Shown here in pieces: positions 1 to 14,059 of a DNA stretch of 64,000 nt (position 1 is its first letter; each line of letters starts with the position of its first letter). Below the pieces are notes generated by a model. That model saw only the letters and a list, made by a program, of their open reading frames with translations, was not told the origin of the DNA and did not search any database. The stretch covers positions 17,142,816 to 17,206,815 of the forward strand of contig OU015539.1 in the NCBI GenBank assembly GCA_907165065.1, in the 5' to 3' direction. The stretch comes from Caprimulgus europaeus (lineage: Eukaryota; Chordata; Aves; Caprimulgiformes; Caprimulgidae). Made by a program: the position numbers and the translations under genes.

Positions 1-2055
1 AGACAGTTTGAGAAAACTCAATATAGAAGTGGAATATATTTTAGTATTGACACTGTGAGTGGCATTATGATTGCTATTGGGAATAATAATCCATAGAATT
101 GATCCTAGGTTTTAGCATTTGTGGATTATGAGCATATGGAGAGAAATCAATGAGACATGCATCTCCTCAGGGAGACCTTTGTGTACCAAACCTGGGAAAC
201 TAAGATGATCCTTGCAAACTGGTGTTGCTGAGCCTTCATTACCCAGTGAATACACCATGGAAACATCATCAGGAGCATAGTGTCTCTGCAGTTAACACTG
301 ACATTTTGAATTATAAATATGATATGAGTGTCTCATATCACCTTGATTCACCTTGATTGCTGCTTACTTATAAATTAAGAATCTAGTTTCTTCTGTGTTG
401 GGATTGCACTGTTTTTAAGAATATTATAATTTATTTGTTTTTAAATTTAAGACATGAACTTTACAAACCTGCTCATTTCAGTGTGTGGAGCAATGATTCT
501 CTGTATGTAATCTCTTTCACAGCTGTTAAAGGGTGAAGCATCTTGGCTTTTAATCCGATTATCTTTTTAAGGATGCATAAAACCTGAGTAGTTTTAGAAT
601 CAGGATATTAGGTGTAAGATACATTGTGGATGACCATGTTACAGTGCTCCAGTGCAATGGCACAAAAGGTCCTCAGTTTCCTTTGTTCTCTGTCCTTTAG
701 TGTGTTGCCATTTGAATCATTGTAATGTACTGACTACTTTTCTGTAGCCGTGTTTCTAACTTTAATGCAGTAATAAAGCAATCATTGATCAATGGAATCT
801 CTATCTGGAATTATTGTTCCACTACCTTAACAAAAATGAACATCTTGTCCTGAAATAACCATCTAATTTAGGGGATGCATTTGTGACCCTTGACCAGGAC
901 TTTGGAATCCCATCGCCTGGGGCTGTGCTTTTAGCTACGTGCCCTGCCTGGCCTCTTGCACCTCCATTGAGCAGTTTCTATTTATGTTGAAGTACAGTGG
1001 TTATCATTCAGAGTTGAAGCTGTCCTATAAACAACCTGATCTTGTGACATAGGACTTCCCACCTTCAGAATGCTTTTTTGCTGGGTCTGTCAGACTGAGG
1101 CCCTTGTCTTGGCCTCTGCCAAGAGGGTTGGCTACTGCCAGCCTGCTCCTGAGGAGAGCAGTGCTGTGTGAATGTTTTCCATTCCTTTATCTATATTTTG
1201 CTAAATCCATGTTTCCAGCCAATATGCCTGATAACTGATGGTGCTATGCTGGGGGGAAGCAAAGCCCCCCCACCCCCTCCAAAGCAAACTGAAATACAAG
1301 ACTAGAACTTTCTGGAGGTTGGAAAGCAAATGACACGAAAGCTTCCTCAAAACAATCAGGCATCTGTGGAGAGAGACCCTTGTTCTTTGGGCTAAAAATT
1401 CAAGGTTGTATTTCTGAAGGGAAAGGAGAAGAATATGATGGTGAAAAGGCAGAATTTTTAATAGAACTAAACTTGTTTTTTCTCATTTTCTTTCTCAGTT
1501 CTGCTGTTCACTTTGCTCTGAAACCTTAACAATTTATTTAACCTCTTCCCATTTGTTTGAGATCAGAAAACGTGTATGTATTTTAGTTCTAGGTATATTT
1601 ATTTATTTAGGATTGCCATTAAGAGATCTACATTTGAACTTTATCAAATATTGGGAATTTTACTACAGATAAAACAGCTTGGAATTAATTTGCAGTTTGT
1701 GCTTTTGTAGTGATTCCATCTCTAAAATGGAAAAGACACCACTTAACATAAAGACTGTGGTATGTTGTTCAGAGCAGTGGTGATTCCAGGTAATGCAACA
1801 TTCAAGCACACTGGGCAGGAACAGTATAATAAATATTTAGGTGTCAGGTGGAGACCTTGACTTACTCCATAGTGTGGTACAGATTAACAGTGCACTGTCT
1901 CACCCGTGGTGATTTCAGTCCTGTACAGATGCCTCATTAGCCCCAGATAGTCTTTCAACTTTTTTTCATGGTTTTTCCCAGAAGGTCTTTTCCTTACATG
2001 TTACTGGATTTTACATTCCTTAAGGCAAGAATTGGGGAAAAGTAGAGGGTTGGGG

Positions 2056-2115
2056 TTTTTTTGGGGTGGGGGGAAATGAAAACAAACACAACTTCCCCTC
2101 CCCCCCAAAAAAAAA
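2056..2115. repeat. G-rich/C-rich imperfect inverted repeat
   Basis: Seven T, four G, one T and six G (2056-2073) are followed 21 bases later by CCCC, T, seven C and nine A (2095-2115). The outer parts (T7G4 against C4A7) pair perfectly, and the inner parts pair with two mismatches. The spacer is an A-rich stretch. This could form a hairpin with a G-run arm. Confidence 0.7.
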
Positions 2116-5100
2116 GAAACCAACAGGAAGAGGAAGACTGAGAAAGGTGTTCACTCAAATGCCAGGTAGACAGAGGGGGTTGTCAGTGAAGAATGGTACT
2201 TCCCTAGGTTACATAATGTCTGTTTATCAAAGATGCTGTTCTCAGAGAGGTAAGGCTATTGATGGAGTAGGGAGTTTGCTAGGAAACAGGTAAAAAGTGG
2301 TAATTATGTTTCACAGACTACTATATTCACCCTTCTTTTTTTTCTTTTTTCCTTCTTCCTTTCAAAACTGTTTGACAGATGCTAAGGTTAATGAATTTTA
2401 ATTTTAATTTGGCCTTTTCCTTGGGTTGCTGACAGTTCCTTCTACACCACGGGGACCTTTCTTTTCCAACTCACTTCATGTTTCAGTAAGAAGTGGAGCA
2501 TCTGATGGAAACTTCTTCATGAATAAGTGAACTCAACTGGAACACAGCCAAATACTGTCAGAACTGGCTCCCTGAATCCCAGTCTTGTGTTTTACCATGG
2601 TATGAGAGATTAGATTCATTAACCTCTCATTAGAAACATGTCAATGCTAAAATCCCACAGCATGCTAGATTCAGCCTATTAGCAATCCCAAAAGGCCAGT
2701 TAACATAAAAGAATTAATATTTCTTATTCCAGAAGTTAATAGTAGATTCCTCATTTGGCTTCATTTAATTTAATTGATGTGGTAGCTTGTTAGGTAGGTG
2801 CTTTTTCCTTTAGAATTAGCAGAAATTTTATTAATCCAGACAGAACTGTTTGATAAAAAAGCTTTTATCCTAGTGGAAATATAAGCACTTGCAGTATAAA
2901 AATGTTTATTTCATTATTACATTTTCTACATTCAGTTATGGAGAGTACTGCATGTATAGAATATGATATATATTTTACCTATAAATATAATAACACTTGC
3001 AAGAGTTATCTCTGTACCAGTGATATCTTAACTTAGACAGAACTTGCTATTTATAGAAGGATATTAAAACCTATTTGAGCAGATCCAAATGCATCCAGAT
3101 ATTAAAGTGCTGTGTTTAATTCCAGGTAGAGTTCACAGTATGAGGTGGAATGAAACATCTTTTCCATTGCCTTTTGATGTAAGGAGCTTTCTCCTCTAAT
3201 GAGAATAAGCACTGCAAAGTAATTTGAGTAAGATGGAATTCATTCTGCATCAGTTGTATTACAAAGCTTCTGCTCAGGCTTGATGCGAATGCCAGTCACA
3301 ATCCATAAACCAAGTAGCAAACGACCCTTTACTAGCAATACATTTTTGTGTGTATTCATCTGCTACTGTGAGCAGAAAAAGAAATTTCCATTTGGTGTGG
3401 TTATTATAAGCAGCATGAAATAATACTTTGGAATCACTTAATGCCATTGTTTGAAATGGAAAACAGTATTTTCGAAGCCATTGCACTTAGTTATGCAGAG
3501 CTGCGCTTATCAGCCACCGTTATTGGGACATTTGGCTGCTATTTCAAAGCAAGCAAAGAGTTGAACACAGGGTCATTAGTAAGGAAATGAGAAAAAGTTA
3601 GACTGGTGGAACCATGCCTTGCCCTCCCTGAGGCAGAAACAAGAACAGCCAGCAGCAAAAAACACAAGACCAAGGGGATCCTGTATCCTCCCCCCACCAG
3701 GCAAGAGGCAGTAGCTTGAAGGAGAGTGAATGGAGACAAGTCCATGCTCGGGGTGGCAGGCAAACCCCCTCCTTGGCCACCTCACCTTCCCAGGTGCTTC
3801 TATACCACAGGTGCTAAACACCAGAGGTGCTGTAGCATATTTATTAAAACAATGATGTAGAAAAGTTGTACTTGCCCACGCTATAACAATACTCATCTAT
3901 TTTTATGTACAAATAAAAACTTTGGTTCACTTTGTAACTTGCTAGAAAATGCCATTTACCAGGAGCTGCCATCGGACCTGACGAGCCAAGCTGCTTTCCA
4001 CTCACCCAGAGTGTCCTGGGGCATTTTGTGGGCATTGATTTATTTATTTTTTTCCCCAGGGTTGACCTGATTATGTATATTATTCTGAATGTGTTCATCT
4101 GCAGGTATGTGCTGCATTTCAGAGTGATATTTTGTAAAGCTCCTTGAGATTTGATGTTGCATGACATTACTGCTAATATGGTTTTAAGGACCTTACTTCT
4201 CAAAAGTATTTAACTGTAAACACCTGCTGTGTTTTTGGCACTGAAGAGATACTTCTGAAGCTGATGGGCTTCTCTGTTGGGTTTTAGATGTTTAGGTTTT
4301 TTCCTTTTTCATACAAAACAAACCAATGTACCACTGATAAATACCTAACTTGTTTCTTAAATTGCAGTGAGTATTCTCCCAAGGAGCAGTGTCTTAAGTG
4401 ATGCACTTTAAAAGATGCAGTAAATGTCTGATCTTTAAAAACAATTTTGCCAGTTTTCCACTGCATCACCTTCAGGTGGTAAGGCCTCCATTACACACAG
4501 TGTATTTTATTAAGACACCAACTGAAAATGAAAGGAGGTTGTTCCTGACCTCTCTGCTCAGTCACAGTTGAGCTTTAATTTTATATTCTTTCATCTTCAG
4601 ATAACTTGAACTCCTGGCTATAGCACTGATGGCGAGAGATGCTGATTAAATTTGCCATGACCTATGAATATCACAGAGCTACATAATTTTTCTCCTTCTA
4701 GCACCTCATTTTTTAGTGGCACTTTGTTGCAGGTAGGAAGGTTCTTACATTGCTTGGAGTGAACCAGTGAGCAGTGTAATTTGGTAGAAGTGTAGTTGCT
4801 GATCCTACATTGTGTCTGCTGTTATTAATTTCAGTGGGAGCTGTGTCTGCTTTACATTCCTGTGAGTGGCCATCACGACTCTTTATTTAACAATTATTTA
4901 GAACAATATTATTTATTATTTATTTTCTCTTTTGAGAAAGAAGAGTTGTCTTCTGGAAACATCTTTTTGGTGTAAGCAATTGTCAGATCTGTGTTTTCTT
5001 TACATACATGCTCACGTAAGCATTAGGCAAGCCCAGAAGATATTGATGTGAACAGGCATGACATCCAAGTTAGTTGCACAGACACTTGAAGTCACTGTAT

Positions 5101-6655
5101 GACTAATCCATGTCTGATATTGAGTGTTGGAAACTCTTAATGCTAGAGAAAAGAGGTTTCCTTGGGAAACTTCAGGATACTTGTCATTCTACCTTAAATA
5201 ACAGGAAGCACTTTCTTCAGGATGTCCTTGTCAGGACTGGTGTGCTAGCTGCTTTTCTGTTTCCATTTCTGATCTTACTGAGTGATTCTGCTAAACTTAA
5301 TCTTGCTTCCCACATCTGCAGGAGAACTTGCCTTTAAAGCAATTACTGGGTAATCTACTTGTGTACAAACTGATTGTTTAGCAGGTCCCTGTCATGTCTT
5401 TTGCCTAGCTGAGAGTGGAAATCTCCTTCCTAGTTGTGTGCTGCCCTTTAGATCTTTGCTTTCCAATACTGGCAAAATAATTCTTGCGACTTTGGAGCTT
5501 TCAGATATCCAGTATTTCCATCAGTGATGTTTACTGGGTGATTGATTCATAACCTGGCAGTGGTTGCTAGTCCCATGGTTCAGTCTGGTTTCTGAACAGG
5601 TCCTTTCCTGCCCAGATTCATACACCCCTCCAGCAAACACCTCAGCACCCAGGTCCCAGGCAGCGTTTATAAGTGGACGCGGATCAGCTGGACGTCCTTT
5701 ACAGCCACTAACCAGCAAATACATTCTTGAGTATTTTTAGAGCTAAAGCAAGTCCAGCCTTCCAGTGGCTGCCTACAATCTCATTTTCAATTACTTTTAC
5801 ATTCAATACTCATTCTTCATAATAGAAGCTTATGTAAGCTTTCTATTTTTGTCTCATTCTGGTTGTGGCATATGAATAACTTTTAATGCTCTTTAATAGC
5901 AGTGAAATTACAAATACACACTTCAGGGCATTTTCTCACTGAGATTTGCTGCTGTCTGCAATTCATAAAGACCTCAGTGGTCAAACTGACTGTTCCCCTC
6001 CTGTCAGTCAGCCCTGCGTGGTGAATTGACGCTCAGTGTAATAGCTAATTACACTGGATAATAAATATACTTCCTTTAATAGTGGCTATTAGCACAAAGT
6101 ATACTTGGCTTTTTAGGTATTCTTTCAAGATGATGCAATTTTGGAAGTGGTATCCAGGGAGGGGTGGGTTAACATTTCTTAAATGACATTAAGCAGATGG
6201 TCCTTGAGTGGTGCCAAGAGCCAGTACTAGACGGAAGAGCATAATCCTTGTGATGGACCAGCTGAAGCATAACTAACTCACACCAAGAGTCTATTTCAAT
6301 ATCCAAGAGACATTATTAAGGCATAATATTTTGACTTCTGTAAAATGAGAATTAGCTTGCCTTCAGGTAATAAGTGGTTTACAGAAGACAGCAAGTACTT
6401 GTAACTGAATCACCGTTTTGAATAACACTGTCTACAAATTTTCTATGTGTTGGGACATTTTGACTGTCATGGTACATGTGTCTGAGGTGTTTGTTAGGTG
6501 TTTGAGGTGTCTCACATGGTCACACAGTCTTTTTTTGAAAGTCAACCTTTGTAACTTAATGTGATCATAAAGACTCAGGAGACAATTACCCGTTGCTTTA
6601 TGATCTAAGGCTGGTGCTTACCACCTACAAAGAATTCATGTGGACTACATCCCCT

Positions 6656-6763
6656 GGGCTTTGAGCAGCCTGGTCTAGTGAAAGGTGTCCCTGCTGATGG
6701 CAGTGGGGTTGGAACTCAATGAGCTTTAAGGTCCCTTCTAGCCCAAACCAGTCTGGGATTCTG
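6656..6763 (+). mobile_element. CR1 LINE, 3'-terminal fragment
   Basis: About 108 bp matching the 3' end of CR1 in sense orientation: GGCTTTGAGCAGCCTGGTCT, then a GTGTCCCTGCTGATGGCAG block, AGGTCCCTTCTAGCCCAAAC and GGGATTCTG at the end. The same words occur at the end of the larger copy at 20.9-21.6 kb, which supports the call. It is 5'-truncated, as most CR1 insertions are. Confidence 0.9.
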
Positions 6764-9364
6764 TTTTATTTCAGTGTGCTTATTTTGCAACTCATGTGAG
6801 TGCCCCCATTCTTCCATCACTTAAAAATATTTAATGAACAGACCCATCTAATTAGATATTGATGTATGGAAAACAGTCTTGTGTAGCAGACTGCTAGATT
6901 ATGAAAATGTAAACCATTGCATCTTCTAGACTTTAGTGTAACACATAAGCCTTTCAATTTTAAACCAGAGAAATAAGTTAACTGTCTCATTCTCCACCCA
7001 GAGACAAAAAATAATGGGATAGGCAGGAATAATTTTATTGCTTTTCTTCTTAGTTGCCATTGAAAAAGACTGTATGAAGTTATGGGTAAAATATAATGTA
7101 TTCATTATTTAGGATCAATTCAGCTTTCAGTTTAAAGATGTCCATTGTTCTAAGCTGGTTTAATCAGAGTGCTCAGGGTGGCCCTTCCAGTGTATTTGAC
7201 TTCACATTTGGGAGCCTGTCTTACAGCTTGACATTAATTGGCTGCACTCATCCTTTTTGCACCAAGATCATCATCCTCCTGGGAAGATGTACCCCTTGCA
7301 CTGGGGACATGTGCACTGGGCTGGGACTGGCCAGTGTCAGCCACTGGGACTGGCCAGCCATTACCATCCTTTCTACTGTTCTGTGGCAGCTGTAAAACTT
7401 CCCCTGAGTGTGGATCCAGCTGGAGAGCTTTTCATTATTTGTGTGCAAATGAATGGTCAGAAAAAGGAAAGGTTGACTGGCAAGTAAAATAAATCCAAGG
7501 TAGTAATGCTTAAGGGACAAGGGGAAAAGGATGTTTATTAAGAATATATGCCCCAAGTTCATCTATTTTCTGGGATTTAGAAGATGTATCCTATGGAACA
7601 ATGCATTAATGTGTGAACTTGACACTTGAAGTGGAACAGGCAACTATGTAGTATTTTTGAGTAGAAAATAAGATAAATATGACTCTACTTTTATAGATGT
7701 TGATGTCTTCTTTTTCAAGAAGCTTAAGGGTTGCAATTCTGTCATCGTTTCTGTGCTTATATTAGAAATATGTGTTGCTTGCCCTGATGTTAAGGACTTT
7801 ACTGATTAGCAGTTTAATGAATTCAGCAAGGAACTGGACTCTGCTCATGATTCTCTTATTGACTCGTGTAGCCTTTGGCAAATTGCCTAATATTTGCATT
7901 TCTAGTGTTTGAAAAATGTTGGTAGTTATTCTTGTATAATGCTTCTGGGGGAAGCTAGCTTTAGAGAGAAAAATTGCTGGATAAATCAATGTTTATTTCT
8001 ACATATTGAATCCATCAGTCTAGGTTTTCTTCCATATTTAGTTCCTCAGGTAGCTGCTCAGTTCAATAATATCTTCTTTCTAGTACTCTTCCCAGAGTTG
8101 TTTTTGGGGGACTGATGGTGGTGTTGAAATCAGACAGGAGAAAGAAGGACTGGGAAATATATTGGCTTGAAAGTAAGAGAATAACATTTTTCAAGGAGGA
8201 TTTAAAACCAAATATTAAAGTAATGGCCTTTGATTTTTAAGTGGAGTATAATTTGGTCCTCATTCCTCATCTGCATTCAGAGAAAGCAGCTGACTTCTGT
8301 GCTAGAAAACATGCTAATCATTTTATCTACATGAGTGAAACAATGGGTGACAAATCTGAAACACTCAGGTTTTCTCTGCTTTCTGAACACTAAATACCTG
8401 GATAAAGGCATGCTGGGTTTTCACATCGTGGAAGTTAATGGGTCTATAATGCAATATAATGCAAGTGCTTCAGTATTTTCACCATAGTGTTTTGAATTTA
8501 GTTCCACTGGAGATTTACCGAACAGTAAAAATTAATCTTACTTGACAATATTTTCCTTAGTTACTTCATTAAAAAATTACTAATCAAAAAATGTATAATG
8601 TACATAAATTGAGAATGTTAATGAGAGATCAGAGAAGTTCCCAGTGCAGCCCCGTGCTGATTATATTTTAATGTTATGGACTACTGATGGATGCATATGT
8701 GCCAGAGAGAGAAATAGATGCATAAAATCTATTAAGTTTGACATTTCTTTGAGAGCCTTCCTTTTCAAATTTCCTGATGCTTGTCTGTTTGAAATCTATT
8801 TGAAATCTCATGCCTATTGAAAAAACTGTGGCACCATTTCAGTTTCCTTTTCCAAAATAATCATCATATTATTTTTTTTTTTGTGAGTGATCTGGTAAAA
8901 GAAAAACTACAAAATTCTATCTGAATGTGTGATGAAAGGACTGGATACATTTAAGAGAGCTTAATCAGAATTATCAAAATGAAAGTATTATGTAGAGAAA
9001 GGTATTTATAATCAAATAAGATAACACTTGCAGAGGTTACACGGTTGAGGAGTGATTTAAATGGGTAGAGTGAGAATAATGTCCTACAAATCTGAGTCAG
9101 TAATGAAAGGTGTGGCACAGCAGTGCTTTCCTACAATTCCACACGTGTGTGAGCAGCAGCTCTGCCTGCTCATGAGTGCTGGTACAGGCAGGCTCTGATG
9201 TAACCACGTGTTTGCAGAAATACACACACACAGTGGTGCAGCTCAGTGTCCAGACTTGGACATTGATTTGTACTTGAAGTGCCCACATGTGCTCTGTCTG
9301 CCTGAAATACTGTTTTAGTAAGTGAAGCCTAGAGGTGTGCAGTCACTGGAGGACTACCAGTGAG

Positions 9365-10085
9365 ATCACAGGAAAAGACCTCTCAGATCATCCAGTCCCA
9401 ACCATGCCCACTAACCCATATCCCTCAGTGCTACAGCTACATGTTTCTTGAACACCTTGAGGGATGGGGACTCCACCTCTGCCCTGGGCAACCTGTTCCA
9501 GTCTCTGACCATTCTTTCCAAGATGAAGTTTTTCCTAATATCCAACCTGAACCTCCCCTGGTGCAACTTGAGGCTGTTACATCTCGTCCTGTCATGGTTA
9601 TCTTGGAGAAGAGACCCACCCCCACCTCTCTGCACCCTCCTTTCAGGGACTTGGACAGAGCCAGAAGGTCTCCCCTCAGCCTCCTTTTCTCCAGGCTCAA
9701 CACCCCCAGTTCCCTCAGCCGGGAACTCAGCACACTTGTGCTCCAGACCCTTCCCCAGCTCCGTTCTCTTCTCTGGACACGCTCCAGCACCTCCAGGTCC
9801 TTCTTGGAGTCAGGGGCCCAACACTGAACCCAGCACTCGAGCTGCGGCCTCACCTGTGCCCAAGACAGGGGGATGATCACTGCTCTAGTCCTGCTGACCA
9901 CACTAGTTCTGGTCCAGGCCAGGATGTTCTTGGCCACCTGGGCACTCTTCTGACTCATGTTCAGCTGCTGTTGACCAACACCCCAGATCTTTTTCCGCTG
10001 GGCAGCTCTCCAGCAGCTCTGCCCCAAGCCTGTAGCGTTGCATTGGGGTTGTTGTGACCAAAGTGCAGGACCCGGCAGGTTTTTG
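9365..10085 (-). mobile_element. CR1 LINE fragment, antisense
   Basis: About 720 bp of the CR1 3' region, reverse-oriented. It runs from the GGAAAAGACCTCTCAGATCA end (3' UTR) through the carboxyl part of the reverse-transcriptase ORF (read on the - strand as [40 protein letters not shown]) to the part that reads as the AACATGAGTCAGAAG and CCCAATGCAACGC words near 10 kb. The 8-bp tail repeat is not preserved. The ORF is broken relative to a full element. It belongs to the same subgroup as the copies at 48.8 and 54 kb. Confidence 0.9.
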
Positions 10086-13000
10086 TCAGTGCACATTTTC
10101 ATGTCCTTGGATAAGAAACATTTCTGATCTGTTATGCAAAAAAGGAGACTGTACATTTCAGAAACACGAGGGTTCACCTCCACTAGCAGCAAAATAGTCA
10201 AATTTCTCTCAGTCAGCTGTTTCCATCAAAACCAGCAACCGTTTCAAAGAAAAGATTGCATTCTCTCTGTTTTGTTTTGGGTTTTTTTAGTATACAAATC
10301 TCATTGCATTCAGATAATTAAAATGCTGTAACAGTTTTCACATTTCATTGCCTAATTAACAGCAATAAAGGCCACACTAAATCAGGATGAATCTGTAATT
10401 TCAGCACTAATCACACAAGTGTGAGTGTCAGCATCATAATGAGATGCACAAATCTGGAGGTAATGAGGCTGTGGCTGTCTGGGAAATTAGAGCAAGTGCT
10501 GGCACAAATTGTACAGCAAGGTTTATTCCCATTTTATTAATTATATGCTTGCACAGGGAATTGTAACCAACTCAAATTACTTTAATTTGTGAAATTCATG
10601 CTCCAGCTATGAACTTGACATCTGAGCATGAAGTTGGGTTCCCCATCCCTCCCTCAGTGCAAGACCAACAACAAAAACCCCCAGTGCCCTTAAATGTTTG
10701 TTTAGGTGTGAAGACTTTGACAGTCGAGCATGCAGGGGTGTTGCAGAGCTGATGGCAGCACTTTTGCACAAGGATCATTTCATGGTGATGATACAACATA
10801 GGACATCAAGGCTTTCCAAGGTGGAAAGGGGTTTCAGTAATGCCAAAGTGAAGAGAATGACAAATAAAAACATGTGGGGCACAGATACTGACTGGTATAA
10901 TGTCATTTCATCTCTTACCCAGTGCACTGAGCCACTTTGATTGATGAACTGAAAAATCCCAGCTTGACTGTTCTCAGTTAAGTGGAAATAGAGTTTTGCA
11001 TTCTAACAAAAACAGTTGCAGTGCTACAGGCTAAAAAATACTGATTCAGACTTGTTGATTCGTAAGAGTTTGGTTGGGTTTATGTGTTTTACATCAAGGT
11101 GATTAAATGATTTGTGCTGATTCTATCCTGAGGCTGTATAATAAACTTCTAGGTAATTTGGAGGTTTATACAGTGCCTGAATTAACTTTTTGAAACATAT
11201 ACCTATTTTATGTTGATAGCCAAGGAGGACAGTGATCTTTCTCACACTGGAATCTTTTATAATTAGTTAGCATTCAGCAGCCAAATATCATACCCTAAAC
11301 TTTCCTTCTGAATGCTGCTAGACTGGTACATGGAGAATTTTCTATAACACGCTCACAAAATCGCTGTTCATTGTATCTATATTCAGTTTTTGTGTTGCAT
11401 TAACATTTCTAAGCAAATAGTTGGTATCACATCTACTGTCATCACCAAAAGGATTGTTCACAAGGGACTGAATGAATTCTGTTTCCTGGGCTCTGTTTGT
11501 CATGATGTTGGGAAGTTGTAAAGGTGTCAGTGAGGTTAATTATTATCTTCAGTAGTATGGTAAGCATTTTACAGGAGGAACACTGATAACCCTACAGCAG
11601 GTAATGCATAATTTATTCTCTTTCACTAGATAAAGTTTGGTACTACCAAGTAACATCTTCTATCAGGAGTTAATAGCTAAAAACTTCTTCCAAAACCTGT
11701 GGATTCTTTGTCTTCCCTAGTCAGTGTTGCTTTTTGTACTAGCCAGCAGTGCTGTATTCATTAAATTTGAGAGATACACTATTTCCAGTTTCAGATAGTG
11801 ACCAGGGAGAGCTGCCTTACATTACCCTCATAATGGGTCATGTTCTTGGTAGAAGGCTGCACCAACAGCCATGCTGTGTGTCCAACAGCTGTACATGGCT
11901 TTGGATGAACACTGTCTTTGAGTCCATCACAACAAAACCTTGTCTCATCTGATTGATTGCACCTTTGCTTCATACTGGCTTGTGGTTTTGCTCATGTTTC
12001 CAATCTTGTTAGGCCTTTTAGTTTCTTTGCATTAAAGGCAAACAGTTTTAAAACCTATGATGATATGAAAAGTTGCTTCTCCATCTGGGTTTTCTAAATC
12101 AGCCCAGCTGGGCTTACTCAGTACTCTGCAGCTAGTCTGTGTCATTAACCAACACGTGGGGTTTGTCAAGGTACAACTGAAAACATCCTAATGATTGCCA
12201 GCATAAACCCAGAGCTCACATGTTCATCTGGGATTAACAGATGGTATTAGAAGAGGTTCAGTGTGGTCTTTACAAGATCTGCTGACTCCTACTTTAGAAG
12301 AAAATTTTCTCTGCTTAGTTTCCTGTTTGGCAGAACGTGCTTCTAAGAAATTTAACTTAAAAGTTGAAGTGTGACAAAACCACGACTGTGACACATACCA
12401 TCAGGCTGGCTGTTCTGTCTCAAGGTGCCATCTGTCAGCATCCTTGTTTTCAGATTTCCATCCCCTGGTAGAAGGTTTTGGAAATCACAAATCTCTCAGG
12501 GTTTTTGCCCTACCAGGGCAGGTGCTAGACTGCAGTGCCACAGTGGCACAGGCTCTTTGCTGCATGGCAGCTGTGTCCTCTTGGCTCTGACTTAGAAGAA
12601 ACACTTTCAGTGGAAGTTACATCTCTTTCTCCACAAATCAATTAGATATTTGCTGAGTTCAGCCTTATTGTATAGCTGTACATCTTCTGTGACCTTTTCT
12701 TTGGCTCTATGAATGCTCTGTTGACCATCATATTACTTCAGAATTTATTTATTAACTCAGGGGTTGTTTTTTTTAAAGCTTTGCATATCTTTGAATATCC
12801 AGGAGACGTATGAGGCTTGGAAACAGAGCACCAGGGGAAAGGAAACTCCAGGATGTGTTTTATATTCATATTTATTTTAGGTCCTGGTTTAAATTCTCTT
12901 ATGTAAGATACTTTTTTCAGTGATTTTGATTGAATAGAACAGAGTGTGTTGTTTGGCTGGAATATCCTAAAGGCTGTCAAAAAGTGCCCCATGACATTGG

Positions 13001-13970
13001 TACCGTGCACAGGATGAATTAGATCTAGCCATCATCACAGCTCCCTAGGAGCTTCAGGAGTTTTTGTTTATCTCAGACATGGAACTGAGATCCAGGACTG
13101 TGAATCCTCTCAAATCTCAGAGGCAGAACTGTAGGCAATATTCTCTTCCCAGGTTCTGGCACATTGTGTTTATGCAGAGTTAGCTTGGTCAGGATCTTTG
13201 TAAATTTGTGCACTGCACTGATGGAGTTCTAGGAAATGATCAGAAAACAAGGGAGAGCAGAAGAGGGTCTGGAGGAGAAGCAGCAGCTCAGCGCTGAGAA
13301 ATGAATCTGGTTTTTTATCTACAACTTCTAGGTGGCAGTGCTAATCATATATCTAATTATTACATCTTTTATTCCTCTTCCCTTGCCCTTCTATGTAAGT
13401 GGGCTTAAAAGATGCCTTTTTAAGGGTAAGAAATATTGGAACACTATTAAAAATTGAATACTTACATTTATTGGTAGAAATTATCTAAAGTAAGACTCTA
13501 AAACAGTAATGTGAATTGCAGTTGACCTAGTTTTTTATGACTTGATAATCTCATCCTGGCTTTGAAAGCACTCAGGCTTTCATACCATAAACTATTATTC
13601 TGAAATATGATTATCCTGTTGAACTGTGGTTAAAATTCTTTGTTTCTTTATTCATTTTTCAGAAGACTGTAGTCTTAATAGTAGCTTAAGATACATGTCA
13701 TATATCTCAAATGCATTAATTCACTTTCAGCATTGATCAATGCTTAATGTGTAATTAGCAAGGAGACTTAACAATCTGCTAGGAGGGTACTGTTGCATAA
13801 CTCATATCTCACAAAATCCAGGGCAGAGAGAGGCCACAAGAGGAAGATTGTCATGACTGCACTGTTGTTGTTTAACAAGCAGAGATAATGTGTTGCTGAA
13901 TTTCACAGTGTGATATTTGTGTGTTGTATTAATATCAAGTTGGTACTGGAATGCAAAGTAAAATGGAATA

Positions 13971-14059
13971 TGCTATGTATAATACATAGTATATTCTATA
14001 TGCATTGTATAACACACAGTATATTCCATAAAATGGATGTACTCTGTATAATACAGGCT
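13971..14059. repeat. 30-bp AT-rich tandem repeat, about 2.5 copies
   Basis: Two 30-bp units, at 13971-14000 and 14001-14030, share the pattern TGCNNTGTATAAYACAYAGT followed by ATATTCYATA, differing at a few positions. A third, partial and decayed copy (CTGTATAATACAG) follows at about 14043-14055. Each unit contains the near-palindrome TGTATAATACA. Confidence 0.85.

Noticed and set aside
9437-10201. Long - strand open frame of about 254 codons
   Set aside because: Most of it is CR1 reverse-transcriptase sequence ([22 protein letters not shown]) with a frame change near the 3' side; not a host gene.
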